DNA of 64,000 nucleotides from Halomarina salina (GCF_023074835.1 NZ_JALLGW010000001.1:2170001-2234000), one strand, 5' to 3'; shown: positions 32,707 through 41,522, counted from the first letter of the stretch. Numbers and translations: made by a program. Notes: generated by a model from the sequence alone, not told the origin.

Positions 32707-33720
32707 ATGCGCGCCGCAGCCTTCACCGACCTCGTCGGCCCCGACGGCGTCTCGGTTATCGAACAGCCCGACCCCGAACCAGCGCCCGGAGAGGCGGTCG
32801 TCTCGGTCGAAGCCTGCTCCATCAACCGCCACGACCTCTGGATCCTGGAGGGCGACTCCGCGATGGTGGACGCGGACGACCTGCCGTTCGTCAGCGGCCT
32901 CGACGTCGCCGGAACCGTCGAGCGAATCGGCGAGGACGTCACCGGCGTCGCACCGGGGGACCGCGTCGTGCTCTGTCCCAACCGGACCTGTGGCACCTGC
33001 CAGTTCTGTCGGGAGGGTCCCGAGAACCTCTGCGAGACCTTCTCGCTCTACCACGGGGGGCTCGCCGAGGAAGCCCGCGTGCGGGCGGACCGCCTCGTAC
33101 CGCTCCCGGACGACGTCGGTGCGGTCGAGGCGGCGGCCCTTCCGACGGCCTACGTGACCGCGTACCACATGCTCCGCCGTATCGAGGCCGGTCCGAGCGA
33201 CCTCGTCTTCGTCCCCGGAGCGACCGGGGGCGTCGGCGTCGCCGGGGTGCAACTCGCGGCCACGCTCGGGGCGCGGAGCGTGGGGACCTCCTCCTCGCGT
33301 GCGAAACTCGACCGCCTCGAATCGCTCGGCCTCGACCACGCCGTCGAGAGCACCGACCCGGACGAGATTCGGGACGCGGTGACCGACGTCGGCACGGTCG
33401 ACGGCGTCCTGAACCACCTCGGCGGGGCGTACACCCAGCTCGGGCTGGACGTCGTCCGGCGCGGCGGCCGGATGGCGGTCTGCGGCCGGACGGCCGGCGG
33501 CACCTCCGAGATAGACATCACCGACCTCTTCCTCGGGCACAAACGGGTCATCGGGAGTACGATGGGGACGCAGGGCGACCTGGAGACGCTCGTCGGCCTC
33601 GTCGCCGAGGGGGCGCTGACTCCCGAGATAGACGGGACGTACGCGCTCGACGAGACGGGCGCGGCGTTCGAGGCGATGCAGGAGCGCGAGAGCGTCGGAA
33701 AGATCGTCGTGACGCCGTAG
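32707..33720 (+). CDS. Zinc-type alcohol dehydrogenase / quinone oxidoreductase-like MDR protein
   Basis: A 337-residue medium-chain dehydrogenase/reductase. It shows the structural-zinc cysteines CPNRTCGTCQFCREGPENLC and the GDRVVL block. The Rossmann segment is VFVPGATGGVGVAGVQLAATLGA, followed by HLGGAYTQLGLDVVRRGGRMAVCGR. The usual catalytic zinc ligands are partly replaced (SINRHDLWIL where alcohol dehydrogenases have a Cys), so it may be a quinone-oxidoreductase-like or crotonyl-CoA-type reductase. I chose the ATG at 32707 because a TATA-like CCTAAT lies about 28 bases upstream; a GTG at 32689 is possible. Confidence 0.87.
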   Translation: MRAAAFTDLVGPDGVSVIEQPDPEPAPGEAVVSVEACSINRHDLWILEGDSAMVDADDLPFVSGLDVAGTVERIGEDVTGVAPGDRVVLCPNRTCGTCQFCREGPENLCETFSLYHGGLAEEARVRADRLVPLPDDVGAVEAAALPTAYVTAYHMLRRIEAGPSDLVFVPGATGGVGVAGVQLAATLGARSVGTSSSRAKLDRLESLGLDHAVESTDPDEIRDAVTDVGTVDGVLNHLGGAYTQLGLDVVRRGGRMAVCGRTAGGTSEIDITDLFLGHKRVIGSTMGTQGDLETLVGLVAEGALTPEIDGTYALDETGAAFEAMQERESVGKIVVTP

Positions 33721-33751
33721 GACGACGCACGCAGTCGACGACGGACTGCCC

Positions 33752-35047
33752 TTACCGGCCCGCGACGCCGTGAACCCACTCCGCGAGGTCCGCGGCCACG
33801 ACCGGTGCGACGTTCCCGCCGAAGTAGAGGCCGAGCGGGGACCACGGGGCATACCCGGACTGGAAGAAGTGGTCGAGGCCCTCGTAGAACTCGACTCGGC
33901 TGCCGTTCGGCAGGGGTGCGTCCCGCCATTTCCCGACCTCGCGTCGGAACCACGCGGCGAGTTCCGGTTGCAGGTCCTCGTCCGCGCGACCGGTCTTGGC
34001 GACGAAGGACGGGCAGTCGAGACCGCTCGCGGTAGCGGCGGGGTCGTAGTCGAGGACGCTGCGATGCCAGGTGCCCGGTCTGCCCCAGAGGGTCTCGTCG
34101 TCCTCGAACTCCCCCTCGCGGATGCGTCGGGCCGTCTCGCGGTCCTCGTCGAGTTGGGCTTCCTGCTCTTCGCTGAGGTCGCCGTCCGGTTCGAACTCGT
34201 ACCGCATGAACGCCAGGTCGTCCGGGTCGAGCGTGGACTCGGCGCGACCGTCGAGGACGACGACTCCGGCGATATCACCGTGTCGGGCGGCGATTCGCGG
34301 GGCGCACATCCCGCCCTGGCTGTGGCCCGCGACGACGACGCTCCCGTCGGCCACCTCGTCGGTGGCCACCAGTTCCTCCACCGCCGCGACGGCGTCGTCC
34401 GTGACGACCCGGTCGAGCGTGCGGTCCTCGTCGTCGACGTCGTGGTCGGCGAGCCGGTTCTCGTACAGGAGCGTTGCGATGCCTTCGCTGGCGAGGCCCC
34501 ACGCGACGTCCTTCAGAATCTTCGACGCGCCGGCGGTCCCGTCCGGGTCGTGGATACCCGCGCCGTGGACGAGCAGGACGGCCGGGAACGGTCCGGCCCC
34601 GTCGGGAACAGCGAGGAGCGCGTCGAGCGAGACGTCGCCAGCGTCGACGGTTACGGTCCGCTCGGTGAACGCGCTCTCGTCGACGTAGTCCGGAACGTCG
34701 TACTCCGGTGTGAACGAGAGTGTCGTAACCCCGCCGTCGGTGACACCGAGGGCGACGTGCGCGGACCCGTCGCCGAACCGGAGTTCGACGGTCGCCTCGT
34801 CCCCGTCGACGCTCACCCCGCCGACGGCCTCGAACTCGCCGTACTGGGAATGCAGCCCACGCCGATACTGCAGGAGCGCCTCCTCGGCGTCCATCGGGCC
34901 GTCCGCGAACTCGTCCGGGAACGAGTCGACGACCGACGCGACACCGTCCTCGGTGAGGAGGGCCACCGCGTCGTCGACTGTCTCGTCTCCGACGAACCGC
35001 GTCGCGAACGCCCGGCCCGTCGCTTCGGTGTCGCTGGTGGGGGGCAT
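33752..35047 (-). CDS. Alpha/beta hydrolase with N-terminal DUF3887-like domain
   Basis: A 431-residue protein. Residues 1-130 form an NTF2-like/DUF3887-type domain (FVGDETVDDAVALLTEDGVASVVDSFPDEF, RRGLHSQYGEFEAVGGVSV). Then comes an alpha/beta hydrolase with the oxyanion segment VLLVHGAGIHDPDG, nucleophile motif AGHSQGGM (Ser in GxSxG), a later Asp near LDGRAE and His in YEGLDHFFQSG. Bacterial relatives hydrolyse peptide or ester bonds; this one looks cytoplasmic because no signal peptide is present from the ATG at 35047. An extension to 35164 in frame is shadow sequence. It is divergent from the iron-regulated gene. Confidence 0.84.
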   Translation of the reverse strand: MPPTSDTEATGRAFATRFVGDETVDDAVALLTEDGVASVVDSFPDEFADGPMDAEEALLQYRRGLHSQYGEFEAVGGVSVDGDEATVELRFGDGSAHVALGVTDGGVTTLSFTPEYDVPDYVDESAFTERTVTVDAGDVSLDALLAVPDGAGPFPAVLLVHGAGIHDPDGTAGASKILKDVAWGLASEGIATLLYENRLADHDVDDEDRTLDRVVTDDAVAAVEELVATDEVADGSVVVAGHSQGGMCAPRIAARHGDIAGVVVLDGRAESTLDPDDLAFMRYEFEPDGDLSEEQEAQLDEDRETARRIREGEFEDDETLWGRPGTWHRSVLDYDPAATASGLDCPSFVAKTGRADEDLQPELAAWFRREVGKWRDAPLPNGSRVEFYEGLDHFFQSGYAPWSPLGLYFGGNVAPVVAADLAEWVHGVAGR

Positions 35048-35181
35048 CGTTCGTGTCGTGATAGCTGTCCGGCACGTTGATAGCTTCCCTGGTGTGACCG
35101 TACCGTCCGAAGACGTCCGAGTCGATACGGCCGCCTCGACGGAGGCTCGCCGTGCGACGGTCACGGGCGAATTCGACAGGA

Positions 35182-35195
35182 TTAGGCTGGCCGAA
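35182..35195. promoter_or_regulatory. Imperfect DtxR-type iron box
   Basis: TTAGGCTGGCCGAA matches the palindrome TTAGGxxxxCCTAA with one mismatch in the right arm. It is 22 bases upstream of a better copy, the usual tandem arrangement for cooperative binding. Confidence 0.5.
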
Positions 35196-35216
35196 AAATC
35201 GCAACGACTTTGTTTC

Positions 35217-35232
35217 TTTAGGTTGGCCTAAA
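35217..35232. promoter_or_regulatory. DtxR/SirR/Idr-type iron box
   Basis: TTTAGGTTGGCCTAAA has perfect six-base arms (TTTAGG/CCTAAA) and fits the TTAGG-N4-CCTAA form of iron boxes bound by DtxR-family regulators such as Halobacterium Idr1/Idr2 and actinobacterial IdeR. It ends four bases before the ATG of the substrate-binding protein gene, overlapping the expected transcription start. Confidence 0.75.
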
Positions 35233-35236
35233 TCAT

Positions 35237-36466
35237 ATGGCAGGAGACGGGAGCGGCCACGACGGCCCCACACGACGCGACCTCGTCAAGTACGGCAGTG
35301 CGGTCGTCGCGGGGGGGTTCCTCGCCGGTTGTACTGGGGGGAGCGACGGCGATTCGACCAGTACCGAGACGGAGAACGGTGCGGTGCCGTCAGATTCGAC
35401 GCCCTCCGACTCGTCGACGACGATGTCAGAGGCGACGAGCACCGACGGCGAGGGGACGACCACGGAGGGGTCGTACTCGGTCACGATGGAACCGGTCGGG
35501 ACGGTCGAGTTCGACGCCGTCCCGGAGACGTGGGTCCCGTTCACGGGTGACTACGCCGACATGGGTGTCGCGCTCGGTCAGGCCGACGGACTCGCCGCTA
35601 TCGGTGTCAAAGCGCGGTTCGGGTCGCACCTGTACGAGGAGCTGCCCGGTGTCTCGGTGGACGAGGGTCGTCTCACGGCGCTCTACGAGGGCGGGACCGG
35701 GAAGGAGGTGTTCTACGAACTCGACGCCGACGTCCACGTCGTCGACCCGAACTTCATGGTCGAACGGCTCCAGTGGAGTCAGAGCGACGTCGACGAGATA
35801 CGCGAGAACGTCGCGCCGTTCGTCGGGAACACCACCTTCACCCGCGTCTACGACTGGCACGACTACGACTACTACACGATGTACGAGGCGTTCGAGAAGC
35901 TGGCCCAGCTGTTCCAGCAACGGGAGCGCTACGAGGCGTTCTCGCGGCTTCACGACGAGGTACTCTCCGACGTCCGGTCGCGTCTGCCCGAGGAGACGCC
36001 CGATATCGCCATCCTCTACCCCGCCGACGTCCCGCCGAACGCGTTCTACCCGTACCTCGTCGGCGAGGGGACCGCCTCGAAGCACTGGCGGGACCTGCGG
36101 GTCGGCGACGCGCTGGCGGCGAACGGTATCACGGACGCTCAGGCGGGCGGGTCCACGGTCGACTACGAGACCCTGCTGGAGGTCGACCCGGACGCCATCG
36201 CCGTCCGCCTCCAGGGGGAGGTGACGCAGGAGTACGTCGACGAGAACGTCGTCTCGTACATGGAGGACCACGACGTCGCCAGCGACCTCCGGGCCGTCCA
36301 GGACGACCGCGTCGTCTACGGCGGTCTGACCTATCAGGGACCCATCGTCCACCTGTTCCAGCTCGAGATGGCCGCACAGGGGCTCTACACCGACGAGTTC
36401 GGCGACGAGGAGCTGTTCGACCGACAGCGCGTCGCGGACATCGTCACCGGCGCGACCCTGGGATGA
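35237..36466 (+). CDS. Fe3+-siderophore-type ABC transporter substrate-binding lipoprotein
   Basis: A 409-residue exported protein. The twin-arginine motif TRRDLVKYGS, hydrophobic segment and lipobox FLAGC (Cys about 34) indicate Tat export and lipid anchoring. A Ser/Thr/Glu-rich linker (residues 35-85) carries the domain away from the membrane. The rest is a periplasmic-binding-protein fold of the FepB/BtuF type (VPETWVPFTGDYADMGVALGQADGLAAIG, then VHVVDPNFM and a C-terminal lobe). Two iron boxes overlap the promoter, so repression by iron is likely. The permease and ATPase genes are not adjacent. Confidence 0.9.
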   Translation: MAGDGSGHDGPTRRDLVKYGSAVVAGGFLAGCTGGSDGDSTSTETENGAVPSDSTPSDSSTTMSEATSTDGEGTTTEGSYSVTMEPVGTVEFDAVPETWVPFTGDYADMGVALGQADGLAAIGVKARFGSHLYEELPGVSVDEGRLTALYEGGTGKEVFYELDADVHVVDPNFMVERLQWSQSDVDEIRENVAPFVGNTTFTRVYDWHDYDYYTMYEAFEKLAQLFQQRERYEAFSRLHDEVLSDVRSRLPEETPDIAILYPADVPPNAFYPYLVGEGTASKHWRDLRVGDALAANGITDAQAGGSTVDYETLLEVDPDAIAVRLQGEVTQEYVDENVVSYMEDHDVASDLRAVQDDRVVYGGLTYQGPIVHLFQLEMAAQGLYTDEFGDEELFDRQRVADIVTGATLG

Positions 36467-36515
36467 GTGGTATCGCTCCCTCGACTGGCGTCGATAGCGG
36501 GACCAGAACCGAGCC

Positions 36516-36650
36516 ATGAGCAGACGACCCCAGTGCAGACGCGCGACGCTCTCGGTCTGGGTGTACCGGCAGGTGTTCGGCAGCGAGGCGGCGTCCGCCG
36601 AGGGCGGCGACGACGAGGGCGGAGAGGACGAGTCGAACGGTCGGGAGTGA
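36516..36650 (+). CDS. Possible small acidic-tailed protein (44 aa)
   Basis: ATG at 36516 opens a 44-residue frame: a basic start (MSRRPQCRRATL), a short hydrophobic/aromatic segment (SVWVYRQVFG) and an Asp/Glu/Gly tail. The acidic tail with GC-rich third positions looks like genuine haloarchaeal coding sequence, but I know no family. It lies in the 270-base gap after the substrate-binding protein gene and could be co-transcribed with it. Confidence 0.4.
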   Translation: MSRRPQCRRATLSVWVYRQVFGSEAASAEGGDDEGGEDESNGRE

Positions 36651-36738
36651 GAACGCTCGGCAGTCGCGTCGTCGGTCACCGTACCACCGACTCGCCCCGA
36701 AACGCACTGCTGATTACTCGGGGCGCCGTGGAGCACAC

Positions 36739-36948
36739 GTGCGCCACCAGACCTACGGCAAACTCGCCGCGCTCGCGTTCGGCCTGATACTGGTGAGCTT
36801 CGTCGTCCTCGGGACGACCCGCGGGTTCGTCGGATTCCGGACGGCGCGACTGCTCGCCGCGCCGACGACGTTCCTCGCGGCGGCGCTCGTCGTCTTCCTG
36901 TTCGTCCGCGGACTGCTCGCGTGGACGGGGCTCGCGGAACTCGATTAA
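36739..36948 (+). CDS. Small membrane protein of unknown function
   Basis: A 69-residue protein with two hydrophobic segments (residues about 8-26 and 41-62) joined by a short basic loop. The start is GTG (36739). No known family is recognised; small two-TM proteins of this kind are common in haloarchaea. A palindrome overlaps its stop codon. Confidence 0.6.
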   Translation: MRHQTYGKLAALAFGLILVSFVVLGTTRGFVGFRTARLLAAPTTFLAAALVVFLFVRGLLAWTGLAELD

Positions 36949-36960
36949 AGACGGTCTTAA
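36945..36960. terminator. Palindrome at the 3' end of the small membrane protein gene
   Basis: TTAAAGACGGTCTTAA has AAGAC-G-GTCTT arms and overlaps the TAA stop codon. It may be a terminator, or an operator for the regulator gene 86 bases downstream; the sequence does not decide. Confidence 0.35.
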
Positions 36961-37045
36961 CTGGCGAGCCACTGCCGGCGAAAGCATCAAAACCCGGTTT
37001 GAGCCTTGGGAAGGAGTTTAGTTACATCAACAGTAGGTGCGAGCA

Positions 37046-37930
37046 ATGAGTCTACTGCCGCTTCGCGGCGAGTCCAGCGCCGACCCGGACGAGCCGCGGG
37101 TGGTCGGTCTCGCGGGCGAGGAGGCCGACGAGACGTTCGAGGTGCTCTCGTCGGGGACGACGCGTGAGGTGCTGGCCGCACTGTACGAGGAGGCGTCGAC
37201 ACCGTCGGAGATTCGCGACCACATCGGCACGTCACTCCAGAACGTCCACTACCACCTCGGCAAGCTGGAGGACGCCGACCTCATCGAACCGGCGGGAGTC
37301 GGCTACTCCGAGAAGGGCACCGAGATGACCGTCTACGCGCCGACGAGCGAGGCGGTGGTCCTGTTCGCCGGTCGGCGCGACGACCGCTCGCGACTCCGCT
37401 CGATGCTCTCGCGCGTGTTCGGCGTCGTCGTCGCGCTCGGTGCCGGGACCGCCGCCCTCCGGTGGTTCCTCCAGGAGCAGACGAATCGGGCACTCGGCGG
37501 TGACGACTCCGCCTCGCAGAGCGCCGAGTACGGTGACGGCGGTACGGGCGGCGGCGCAGCGAGCGGCGGGAGTGGCGCGGACGCGAGCGGTGCTGGCGAC
37601 GCAGCGACGACCAGAGTGGCCGAGAGCACCCAACAGGCGACCAGTGGCGGTGGCGGCGGTGGCGTCTCCATCGCGTCGAACGACGGCGCGGCGACCACGG
37701 GCGCTCCGGAGGCCACCGGCGGGACCGCCGACGGTGGCGCAGCGACGACGAGTCCCGATACCGTCACCGAGACGCTCCAGCGGACGACGGAGGTCGCCGC
37801 CGGCCAGGACGCGACGACGGTCCCCCAGCAGGTCGCCCACACCCTCGCATCAGAGCCGGCGCTCGCGTTCCTCCTCGGCGGCGTGTTCGTGCTCTGTCTC
37901 GTCGGCGCGGTCTGGTACACGACGCGGTGA
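37046..37930 (+). CDS. Membrane-anchored winged-helix (ArsR-like) regulator
   Basis: A 294-residue protein. Residues 25-90 are a winged helix-turn-helix of the haloarchaeal ArsR-like type (VLSSGTTREVLAALYEEASTPSEI, SLQNVHYHLGKLEDADLI, YSEKGTEMTVY). A hydrophobic segment follows at about residues 120-140, then a 120-residue Gly/Ala/Thr/Ser low-complexity region, and a last hydrophobic segment (FLLGGVFVLCLVGAVWYTT). The DNA-binding part would face the cytoplasm while the linker lies outside, as in one-component membrane regulators. TTTAGTTAC about 28 bases before the ATG suits a leaderless transcript; an in-frame GTG three codons earlier is less likely. Confidence 0.82.
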   Translation: MSLLPLRGESSADPDEPRVVGLAGEEADETFEVLSSGTTREVLAALYEEASTPSEIRDHIGTSLQNVHYHLGKLEDADLIEPAGVGYSEKGTEMTVYAPTSEAVVLFAGRRDDRSRLRSMLSRVFGVVVALGAGTAALRWFLQEQTNRALGGDDSASQSAEYGDGGTGGGAASGGSGADASGAGDAATTRVAESTQQATSGGGGGGVSIASNDGAATTGAPEATGGTADGGAATTSPDTVTETLQRTTEVAAGQDATTVPQQVAHTLASEPALAFLLGGVFVLCLVGAVWYTTR

Positions 37931-38039
37931 GTGTGGCACCGACGGCGTGTCCCGACGGACGGTCGTCGTTCGTCCGGGGCCGCGACACGCCGCGCCGCGG
38001 TGTGGAAACGCTCTTTCGTCTCTCTACCGAACCGGGAGC

Positions 38040-39320
38040 ATGGACGTACGCGACATCGCGACGCTCGGTCCCGACGAGCGACGCGCGCTGTTCGAACGGG
38101 ACTCGGGAGTCGGCGACGCCGGCGAGGTCGCACGGGAGGTCGTCGAACGGGTGAGGACGGAGGGTGACGTCGCCCTCCGGGAGTACGCCCGCGAGTTCGA
38201 CGACGTCGAGGTCGGCAACCTGGACGTGACCGACGAGACCGAGCGCGCCTACGAGGAACTCGACGAGGACCTGCGCGACCGTATCGAGACGGCCGCCGCC
38301 AACGTCCGCGAGTTCCACGAGGCACAGCTCCCCGAGGACTGGCGCACGGAGTTCTCTCCCGGACGCGAACTCGGCCGCCGGTTCCGGCCCATCGAGCGCG
38401 TCGGGGCGTACGTCCCCGGTGGCGGGGCCGCCTACCCCTCCAGTGCGCTGATGACCGTCCTCCCGGCGAAGGTGGCGGGCGTGCCACACGTCGCGGTCTG
38501 TACGCCGCCGGCAGCGGACCTGAACCAGGCCACGCTCGCGGCCCTCCACGTCGCCGGAGCCGACGCCGTCTACCAGTCCGGCGGTGCGCAGGCCGTCGCG
38601 GCGCTCGCCTACGGCACGGAGACGGTGTCGGCCGTCGAGAAGGTCGTCGGCCCCGGTAACCGGTTCGTCACCGCGGCGAAGGCCGCGGTCCGCGGTGACG
38701 TCGCTATCGACTTCCTCGCCGGCCCGTCCGAGGTGGCCGTCGTCGCGGATTCGAGCGCCGACCCGGCGCTCGTGGCCGCCGAGATGGTCGCGCAGGCCGA
38801 ACACGACCCGAACGCCGCCGTCGTCGCCGCCACCGACGACCCGGACCTCGCCGAAGCCATCTGCGAGGCGTGTGACGCGCAGGCAGCCGAGCGAGAGCGG
38901 GCGGACACCGTCCGCGAGGCGCTCTCGAACGAGGCCAGCGGCGTCTTCTGCGGGCGGTCGATGCCCGAGGCCGTGCTGTTCGTCGAGGAGTACGCCGCCG
39001 AACACCTCGCCATTCACGCCGAGGACGACGAGGCGTTGCTGGAGCGCATCACGAACGCCGGGAGCGTGTTCCTCGGCCCCGACACGCCCGTCGCGGCCGG
39101 CGACTACGCCAGCGGCACGAACCACGTCCTCCCGACGGGCGGCGGCGCTCGGGTGACCGGCGGCCTCTCCGTGGAGACGTTCCTCCGCTCGACGACCGTC
39201 CAGCGGCTCTCGCACGACGCGCTCGCCGACCTGCGCGATACTGTGACGGGACTCGCCCGTGCGGAGGGGCTGGAGGCGCACGCCGAGAGCGTCGAGAAGC
39301 GGTTCGACGACGAGGAGTAG
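38040..39320 (+). CDS. hisD: Histidinol dehydrogenase HisD
   Basis: A 426-residue enzyme with full-length family architecture. Key blocks are GRRFRPIERVGAYVPGGGAAYPSSALMTVLPAKVAG, SGGAQAVAALAYGT, VVGPGNRFVTAAK, AGPSEVAVVAD, AQAEHDPNA (zinc and catalytic His) and EHLAIH, VFLGPDTPVAAGDYASGTNHVLPT. It catalyses the last two oxidations of histidine synthesis, L-histidinol to L-histidine, with NAD and zinc. The gene stands alone here without other his genes, as is common in haloarchaea where the his genes are scattered. The ATG at 38040 is the only start that gives the family N-terminus. Confidence 0.97.
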   Translation: MDVRDIATLGPDERRALFERDSGVGDAGEVAREVVERVRTEGDVALREYAREFDDVEVGNLDVTDETERAYEELDEDLRDRIETAAANVREFHEAQLPEDWRTEFSPGRELGRRFRPIERVGAYVPGGGAAYPSSALMTVLPAKVAGVPHVAVCTPPAADLNQATLAALHVAGADAVYQSGGAQAVAALAYGTETVSAVEKVVGPGNRFVTAAKAAVRGDVAIDFLAGPSEVAVVADSSADPALVAAEMVAQAEHDPNAAVVAATDDPDLAEAICEACDAQAAERERADTVREALSNEASGVFCGRSMPEAVLFVEEYAAEHLAIHAEDDEALLERITNAGSVFLGPDTPVAAGDYASGTNHVLPTGGGARVTGGLSVETFLRSTTVQRLSHDALADLRDTVTGLARAEGLEAHAESVEKRFDDEE

Positions 39321-39348
39321 CGCGACCCGCCTCCCACAGCGGACGAGT

Positions 39349-39762
39349 TCACAGCCGGCGTTCGTAGACGCTCCCCCACTCCTCGTACCCCTGGTCCTCG
39401 TAGAAGAGGCGGGCGATGTCCCGGTCGACACCGGTCGCCAGCGCTACTGCCTCGCAGTCTCGCTCGCGGCCCCAGCGTTCGACGTGGTCGAGCAGCGTCT
39501 TGCCGTGGCCCTCGCCCCGGCGTTCCTCGGTGACGACGAGGTCGTGGACCCAGACGTGGCGCTCGTGGTGCATCACGCGCTGGACGGAGACGCCGGCGAG
39601 GGCGACGGGCGCGTCGTCCTCGTGGAGGGCGAACAGGTGGTAGTCGTCGTCCTCGAAGAACCCGCGGAACCGGTCGGCGTCGAGCGTGGGAAACAGCTCC
39701 CGCATCACCGAGAGTGCACGGTCGCGTTCGTCGTCCTCGGTCAGTTCGACGAGTCGGGGCAT
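39349..39762 (-). CDS. GNAT-family N-acetyltransferase
   Basis: A 137-residue GNAT protein. The acetyl-CoA-binding motif is VTEERRGEGHGKTLLDHVERW (R-x-x-G-x-G/A), preceded by the beta strand HVWVHDLVV and followed by AVALATGVDRDIARLFYEDQGYEEW. The substrate cannot be predicted. The ATG at 39762 is preferred over an in-frame GTG at 39777. Confidence 0.85.
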   Translation of the reverse strand: MPRLVELTEDDERDRALSVMRELFPTLDADRFRGFFEDDDYHLFALHEDDAPVALAGVSVQRVMHHERHVWVHDLVVTEERRGEGHGKTLLDHVERWGRERDCEAVALATGVDRDIARLFYEDQGYEEWGSVYERRL

Positions 39763-39895
39763 ACGCGGTACACTCACCGGGAGTGTATCGTTCTCTCGGT
39801 GGCGCGTGCGTGGTGTTCGGGGAGCCGGCTACCGTCCGACTGGCTCCGCCGTCTTCGGCGTCAGGCTTACCACCGTCGCGCCGATACTATCGTGT

Positions 39896-40252
39896 ATGAG
39901 TAGTACGTCCGTCGACGGCGGAACCGTGGTGGTGACCGAGTCGGCCGCCGACAAGGCCATCGACCTCCTCTCGGGCGAGGGGCTCGACACCGACGTCGCG
40001 GGGCTGCGACTGTTCGTCCAGCAGGGTGGCTGCGCGGGGCTCTCCTACGGGATGCGCTTCGACGACGAACCGGAGGACGGCGACAACGTCACCGAACACC
40101 ACGGTCTGCGCGTGTTCGTCGACGAGGCGAGCGAACGCTACGTCGAGGGGTCGACACTCGACTTCGAGGACGGCCTCCAGGGGGCCGGGTTCCACGTCGA
40201 GAACCCCAACGCGGAGAGCGAGTGTGGCTGTGGCGAGTCGTTCCGCACCTGA
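39896..40252 (+). CDS. HesB/IscA-type Fe-S cluster assembly protein
   Basis: A 118-residue A-type carrier. The three conserved cysteines are visible: GGCAGLSYGM (residue about 46) and the C-terminal SECGCGESF. The core LRLFVQQGGCAGLSY and VEGSTLDFEDGLQGAGFHVENPNA is diagnostic. Such proteins pass Fe-S clusters (or iron) to apo-proteins in the cytoplasm. It stands alone, divergent from the acetyltransferase. A NifU-like protein at 1.4 kb may act in the same pathway. Confidence 0.93.
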   Translation: MSSTSVDGGTVVVTESAADKAIDLLSGEGLDTDVAGLRLFVQQGGCAGLSYGMRFDDEPEDGDNVTEHHGLRVFVDEASERYVEGSTLDFEDGLQGAGFHVENPNAESECGCGESFRT

Positions 40253-40296
40253 CGAGTCGACGACGTTTTTTGCCGATGCGGTCCTGACCTGCTCGT

Positions 40297-41142
40297 ATGT
40301 TCGAGGAGATACTGCTCGCGCTCGACGGCAGCGACTGCGCGGAGACGGCTGCCGCTGCCGCCCTCACGCTCGCAGAACGGTCCGGTGGACGAATCCACGC
40401 GGTCGGCGTCGTCGAGGTGTACGAACTCTCGACGACCCGGGAACGAGACGCCCGCGAACAGGAGGCCAAGGAGCGACTCTCGGCGTTCGCCGACCGGGCC
40501 GCCGAGGCGGGCGTCGACTGCGAGACCGACCTCCGGAGTGGCTTCGCGGACGAGGAACTGCTCGGAGCTATCGACGACCACGGCGCGGACCTCGTCGTGC
40601 TGGGGACACACGGGAGAACCGGTGCTAGGAGGTTCCTCGTCGGGAGCGTCGCCGCTCGGGTCGCGCGCCGGTCGCCGGTCCCCGTGCTCACGACGCCAGC
40701 GACCGACGACGCGTGGTCGGTCGAGACGGTGCTCCTCCCGACCGACGGGAGTGAACACGCGGCCGCCGCCACGCACGTCGGTATCGAGGCGGCCGCCGAC
40801 CTCGGTGGAAGTGTCCACGTGCTGAGCGCCGTCGAGGACGACGCGCTGGGTCTGGACGTCCGTTCGTCGAAGGTGCTCGAAGCGCAGACGCGGGTCGCGG
40901 AGTCGGCCGTGGACGAGGCCGTCGCCAGCGCCGAGTCGAGCGGCGTCGAGGCGACGAGCGAGGTCGTCTCGGGTCGCCCGCATCGCACGATTCTCGACGC
41001 CGTCGAGGCCCACGACGCGGACCTGGTGGTCATGGGGACGCACGGTCGCTCGGGCGTCAGCCGCATCCTCCTCGGGAGCGTCGCCGAGAAGGTCGTCCGG
41101 GGCGCGTCGGTCCCCGTGTTGACGGTTCCTGTCGGCGAGTGA
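40297..41142 (+). CDS. Tandem-domain universal stress protein
   Basis: A 281-residue protein made of two UspA domains (residues about 1-140 and 145-281). Each has the nucleotide-binding loop: GTHGRTGARRFLVGSVAARV and GTHGRSGVSRILLGSVAEKV. Each domain begins with ILLALDGSDCAE or VLLPTDGSEHAA, containing the Asp that contacts the nucleotide. Usp proteins bind ATP and accumulate under stress; the exact role is unknown. The two halves are clearly related, an internal duplication. Confidence 0.93.
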   Translation: MFEEILLALDGSDCAETAAAAALTLAERSGGRIHAVGVVEVYELSTTRERDAREQEAKERLSAFADRAAEAGVDCETDLRSGFADEELLGAIDDHGADLVVLGTHGRTGARRFLVGSVAARVARRSPVPVLTTPATDDAWSVETVLLPTDGSEHAAAATHVGIEAAADLGGSVHVLSAVEDDALGLDVRSSKVLEAQTRVAESAVDEAVASAESSGVEATSEVVSGRPHRTILDAVEAHDADLVVMGTHGRSGVSRILLGSVAEKVVRGASVPVLTVPVGE

Positions 41143-41194
41143 AGGACGTCGCGGCCGCCCGCTCGGTGTAGAACGGTGGTTCGACGAGTCGGTA

Positions 41195-41395
41195 CTACTG
41201 GTCGAGCTGGAACGCGACCTCGACCTCGACCTGGTACTCCCGGTCGTCCACGGAGGCGAGTTCGACCCCCATCTCCTCGACCTCTACCCAGTGGACGTTG
41301 CTGAGCGTCTCCTCGGCCCGGTCGACGGCGTCGTCGACGGCCGCGTCGAAGCTCTCTCCGCTCGACCCGATGAGTGTAATCTTCTTGTAGACCAT
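41195..41395 (-). CDS. Dodecin, flavin-storage protein
   Basis: A 66-residue dodecin: [39 protein letters not shown], with the flavin-stacking Trp in [14 protein letters not shown] and the final beta strand [12 protein letters not shown]. The Halobacterium salinarum homologue forms a hollow dodecamer that stores riboflavin and related flavins. The gene is monocistronic. Confidence 0.96.
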   Translation of the reverse strand: MVYKKITLIGSSGESFDAAVDDAVDRAEETLSNVHWVEVEEMGVELASVDDREYQVEVEVAFQLDQ

Positions 41396-41522
41396 CGCGG
41401 CCTGGGGTACTCGCGGCCGCGAGTTAAAGCTACGCGCCGCGGCACGCCGTCGGCGGGGGCCGCTGTCTGCATCTCGCCGCTCTTACTCCGCCGCTACTGT
41501 CTGCCGCCCCGACCGCCTCCCG

